Assembly: GCA_947169245.1 (NCBI GenBank)
Contig: CAMVPA010000028.1
Location: 1-45,538, forward strand
DNA from: an uncultured Prevotellaceae bacterium
Lineage (GTDB): Bacteria > Bacteroidota > Bacteroidia > Bacteroidales > Bacteroidaceae
Length of the DNA: 45,538 nucleotides
Direction of reading: 5' to 3'
Below the pieces are notes generated by a model that was not told the DNA's origin, made no database searches, and worked only from the letters and a program-made list of their open reading frames with translations. The number at the start of each line of letters is the position of its first letter. The first letter of the stretch is position 1. A program made the position numbers and the translations under genes. Below are positions 43,125-45,538 of the stretch, one piece after another.

Positions 43125-45110
43125 ATGGGATTTGAATATACAATTTTCATTCTACTGCTGCCGCTGCTGTCCTTCGTTGTGTTAGGACTCGCCGGCATGA
43201 AGATGTCCCATAAGACCGCCGGTCTTATCGGTACATGTTCGCTGGGACTGGTGACGATTCTGTCGTACACTGCGGCCTTCCAGTATTTCACGGCCGACCG
43301 CGTGAACGGCGTCTTCCAGACCATCGTCCCCTATAACATGACGTGGCTGCCGCTTGGCAACCTCCACTTCGACATGGGTATCCTGCTCGACCCCATCTCG
43401 GTGATGATGCTCATCGTCATCTCCACGGTGTCGTTCATGGTACACATCTACTCCTTTGGCTACATGCACGGTGAGAAGGGCTTCCAGCGCTACTACGCTT
43501 TCCTGAGCCTCTTCACCATGTCGATGCTGGGTCTGGTGCTCGCCACCAACATCTTCCAGATGTACATGTTCTGGGAGTTGGTGGGCGTCTCGTCTTACCT
43601 GCTCATCGGCTTCTACTATCCTTTGAAGCCCGCCATCGCAGCTTCTAAGAAGGCCTTCATCGTGACCCGCTTTGCCGATATGTTCTTCCTCATCGGTATC
43701 CTGACCTTCGGCTACTTCACCGATTCGTTCAGCTTCTCGTTTGCCGGCGACATCGTGATGGGGCAGGGGACAACGCCGTTCATCGAGGGTAACATGGCAA
43801 AGGCTGTGGCCGCTGGTGCCTTCATCATCCCCACGGCTCTGACGCTGATGTTCATCGGTGGTGCCGGTAAGTCGGCCATGTTCCCGTTGCACATCTGGCT
43901 GCCCGATGCCATGGAGGGCCCGACGCCTGTATCTGCACTCATCCACGCCGCCACGATGGTGGTCGCTGGTGTGTTCCAGATTGCACGTATGTTCCCCTTG
44001 TGGATTCAGTATGCTCCTGAGGCCATGTCGATTGTCGTCTGGGTGGGTGTCATCACCGCTTTCTATGCTGCTGCCGTGGCTTGCGCCCAGAGCGACATCA
44101 AGCGCGTGCTCGCCTTCTCGACCATCTCGCAGATTGCCTTCATGATGGTGGCCCTCGGCGTCTCGCTGCCGGGTCACGAGGCTATCCTCGACAACCACGC
44201 ACAGCTGGGTTACATGGCTGGTATGTTCCACCTCTTCACCCACGCTATGTTCAAGGCTTGTCTGTTCCTCGGTGCCGGTTGCATCATCCACGCCGTCCAC
44301 TCGAATGAGATGGAACTGATGGGTGGCCTGCGCAAGTACATGCCTATCACCAACATCACGTTCCTCATCTCCTGTCTGGCCATCGCCGGCATCCCCTTCT
44401 TCTCGGGCTTCAGCTCGAAGGATGAGATTATTACCGCCTGCTTCGCCTACAGTCCTGTCGTTGGCTGGATCATGACCGGTATTGCCGCCATGACCGCCTT
44501 CTATATGTTCCGTCTGTACTACGGCATCTTCTGGGGCACTGAGAACGTGGAGGCTCACGAGCATCACACACCGCACGAGGCTCCGCTGACGATGACCGTT
44601 CCCCTGATTGTGCTCTGTGTCATCACCGTTGGCGTGGGTGTCTACTCTACGCTGGCTGGCTTCCTCGGATGGGGCGGCAACTTCGGCTCCTTCGTCTCAG
44701 CCGCAGGTACCGACTACACCATCCACTTCGACACGCAGATTGCTGCTACGTCGACGATTGTCGCCATCCTGAGCATCTGTCTCGCCACCTATATATATAA
44801 AGGTGAGAGCCAGCCTATCGCCGACCGCCTGTACAAGACGTTCCCGAAGCTGCACCGTGCAGCCTACAAGCGCTTCTATCAGGACGAGATCTGGCAGTTC
44901 GTCACGCACAAGATCATCTTCCGTTGCGTCTCTACGCCCATCGCCTGGTTCGACCGACACATCGTTGACGGCATGTTCAACTTCATGGCTTGGGGTGCCA
45001 ACGAGGCCGGCGAGAGCCTGCGTCCATGGCAGAGCGGCGATGTCCGCCAGTATGCCGTGTGGTTCCTCACAGGTACAGTAGCCCTAACATTAATCCTATT
45101 AGCATTATAG
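43125..45110 (+). CDS. nuoL: NADH-quinone oxidoreductase subunit L
   Basis: The product is 661 residues, the distal antiporter-like proton pump with about 15-16 membrane helices. FWELVGVSSYLLIGFYYPLK (with the essential Glu), HIWLPDAMEGPTPVSALIHA and HLFTHAMFKACLFLGAG are characteristic. A long C-terminal lateral helix region follows. Its TAG stop (45108-45110) lies inside a 9-bp repeat array. Confidence 0.96.
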   Translation: MGFEYTIFILLLPLLSFVVLGLAGMKMSHKTAGLIGTCSLGLVTILSYTAAFQYFTADRVNGVFQTIVPYNMTWLPLGNLHFDMGILLDPISVMMLIVISTVSFMVHIYSFGYMHGEKGFQRYYAFLSLFTMSMLGLVLATNIFQMYMFWELVGVSSYLLIGFYYPLKPAIAASKKAFIVTRFADMFFLIGILTFGYFTDSFSFSFAGDIVMGQGTTPFIEGNMAKAVAAGAFIIPTALTLMFIGGAGKSAMFPLHIWLPDAMEGPTPVSALIHAATMVVAGVFQIARMFPLWIQYAPEAMSIVVWVGVITAFYAAAVACAQSDIKRVLAFSTISQIAFMMVALGVSLPGHEAILDNHAQLGYMAGMFHLFTHAMFKACLFLGAGCIIHAVHSNEMELMGGLRKYMPITNITFLISCLAIAGIPFFSGFSSKDEIITACFAYSPVVGWIMTGIAAMTAFYMFRLYYGIFWGTENVEAHEHHTPHEAPLTMTVPLIVLCVITVGVGVYSTLAGFLGWGGNFGSFVSAAGTDYTIHFDTQIAATSTIVAILSICLATYIYKGESQPIADRLYKTFPKLHRAAYKRFYQDEIWQFVTHKIIFRCVSTPIAWFDRHIVDGMFNFMAWGANEAGESLRPWQSGDVRQYAVWFLTGTVALTLILLAL

Positions 45111-45141
45111 GCCCCATAGGCCCTATAAGCCCTATAAGAAA
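45106..45141 (+). repeat. Four 9-bp tandem units in the nuoL-nuoM gap
   Basis: Units TATAGGCCC, CATAGGCCC, TATAAGCCC and TATAAGAAA are contiguous. They share the period and CC-TATA-GG core with 41694-41729. The nuoL stop codon is within the first unit. Confidence 0.75.
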
Positions 45142-45153
45142 AAGAATCAGATT

Positions 45154-45538
45154 ATGAATATACTAAGCTTATTCGTAGTTATTCCCGCCCTGATGCTTCT
45201 GGGATTGTGGATTGCCCGCAACCTCAATCAGGTGCGTGGTGTGATGGTGACAGGCGCTTCCTGCCTGTTGGCCCTCTCCATTTGGCTGACATACTATTTT
45301 GTGACGGAGCGCGCTGCCGGCAACACCGACGAGATGCTGCTCGTCGCTTCTACACCGTGGTTCGAGCCGCTGAACATCGCCTACGCCGTAGGTGTCGACG
45401 GCATCTCGGTGGTCATGCTGCTGCTGTCGAGTATCATCGTCTTCACGGGTACCTTCGCCTCGTGGCAGCTGAAGCCGCTGACGAAGGAGTACTTCCTGTG
45501 GTTCACCCTCCTCTCGACGGGTGTCTACGGCTTCTTCA
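45154..45538 (+). CDS. nuoM: NADH-quinone oxidoreductase subunit M, 3'-truncated by window edge
   Basis: The first 128 codons are present, starting MNILSLFVVIPALMLLGLWI. The membrane segments and the VGVDGISVVMLLLSS segment place it in the NuoM antiporter-like family, and the operon position after nuoL agrees. The stop codon lies beyond the window. Confidence 0.93.
   Translation, partial: MNILSLFVVIPALMLLGLWIARNLNQVRGVMVTGASCLLALSIWLTYYFVTERAAGNTDEMLLVASTPWFEPLNIAYAVGVDGISVVMLLLSSIIVFTGTFASWQLKPLTKEYFLWFTLLSTGVYGFF

Overview
The window comes from a Bacteroidales genome, most likely a Prevotella-type species. Three lines of evidence support this. Nearly every promoter follows the Bacteroidetes -33 TTTG / -7 TAnnTTTG pattern. 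The gene set is typical of that group: a complex I cluster without nuoEFG, a C10 (interpain-type) cysteine protease carrying BspA-like leucine-rich repeats, a DUF4861 protein, and a GH57-glycosyltransferase-debranching enzyme cluster. Coding regions are G/C-rich at the third codon position. No rRNA, tRNA, transposase or CRISPR array was found.

Layout. At 1-1620 lies groEL, missing about four N-terminal codons. It is followed by a terminator, a candidate ~80-nt small RNA and a leaderless six-hairpin glycosidase-like gene, which converges with a sialidase-fold protein (to 6157). At 6265-11830 sits a restriction-modification island: a structured leader RNA, a motif-I methylase subunit lacking NPPY, an NPPY methylase with an AT-rich core, a small MNT nucleotidyltransferase with a remnant HEPN partner, and a GIY-YIG/DEAD helicase. 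At 11973-14391 a sugar kinase fused to a RapZ C-terminal domain is followed by a MurU-like nucleotidyltransferase, suggesting cell-wall sugar recycling. At 14475-19229 (minus strand) is a glycogen cluster: GDE, a glycosyltransferase, then an apparently inactive GH57 protein. At 19359-22644 (minus) are a diacylglycerol kinase-family gene, miaA and gapA. mscL follows, then a 1383-aa C10 protease, guaA, a DPP IV peptidase, a DUF4861 protein, and a UvrX-like Y-family polymerase with a truncated YolD-like gene. glyA sits downstream of a histidine-rich CobW-type GTPase. From 37909 to the right edge runs nuoA-B-CD-H-I-J-K-L-M, with nuoM cut by the edge.

The best candidate for something undescribed is the leader of the R-M island. 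A 23-bp sequence occurs twice (20/23 identical): once as the 5' strand of a long hairpin, and once over the start codon of the first methylase. The same 3' strand of the hairpin can pair with either copy, so the leader could switch between exposing and burying the start codon. Other notable patterns are intrinsic terminators whose loop holds the -33 element of the next gene's promoter, start codons 7-8 nt from the -7 box (leaderless mRNAs), and palindromic GC-rich repeats. One such repeat is inserted in frame in a kinase, and another forms an entire intergenic spacer and supplies a Shine-Dalgarno sequence.
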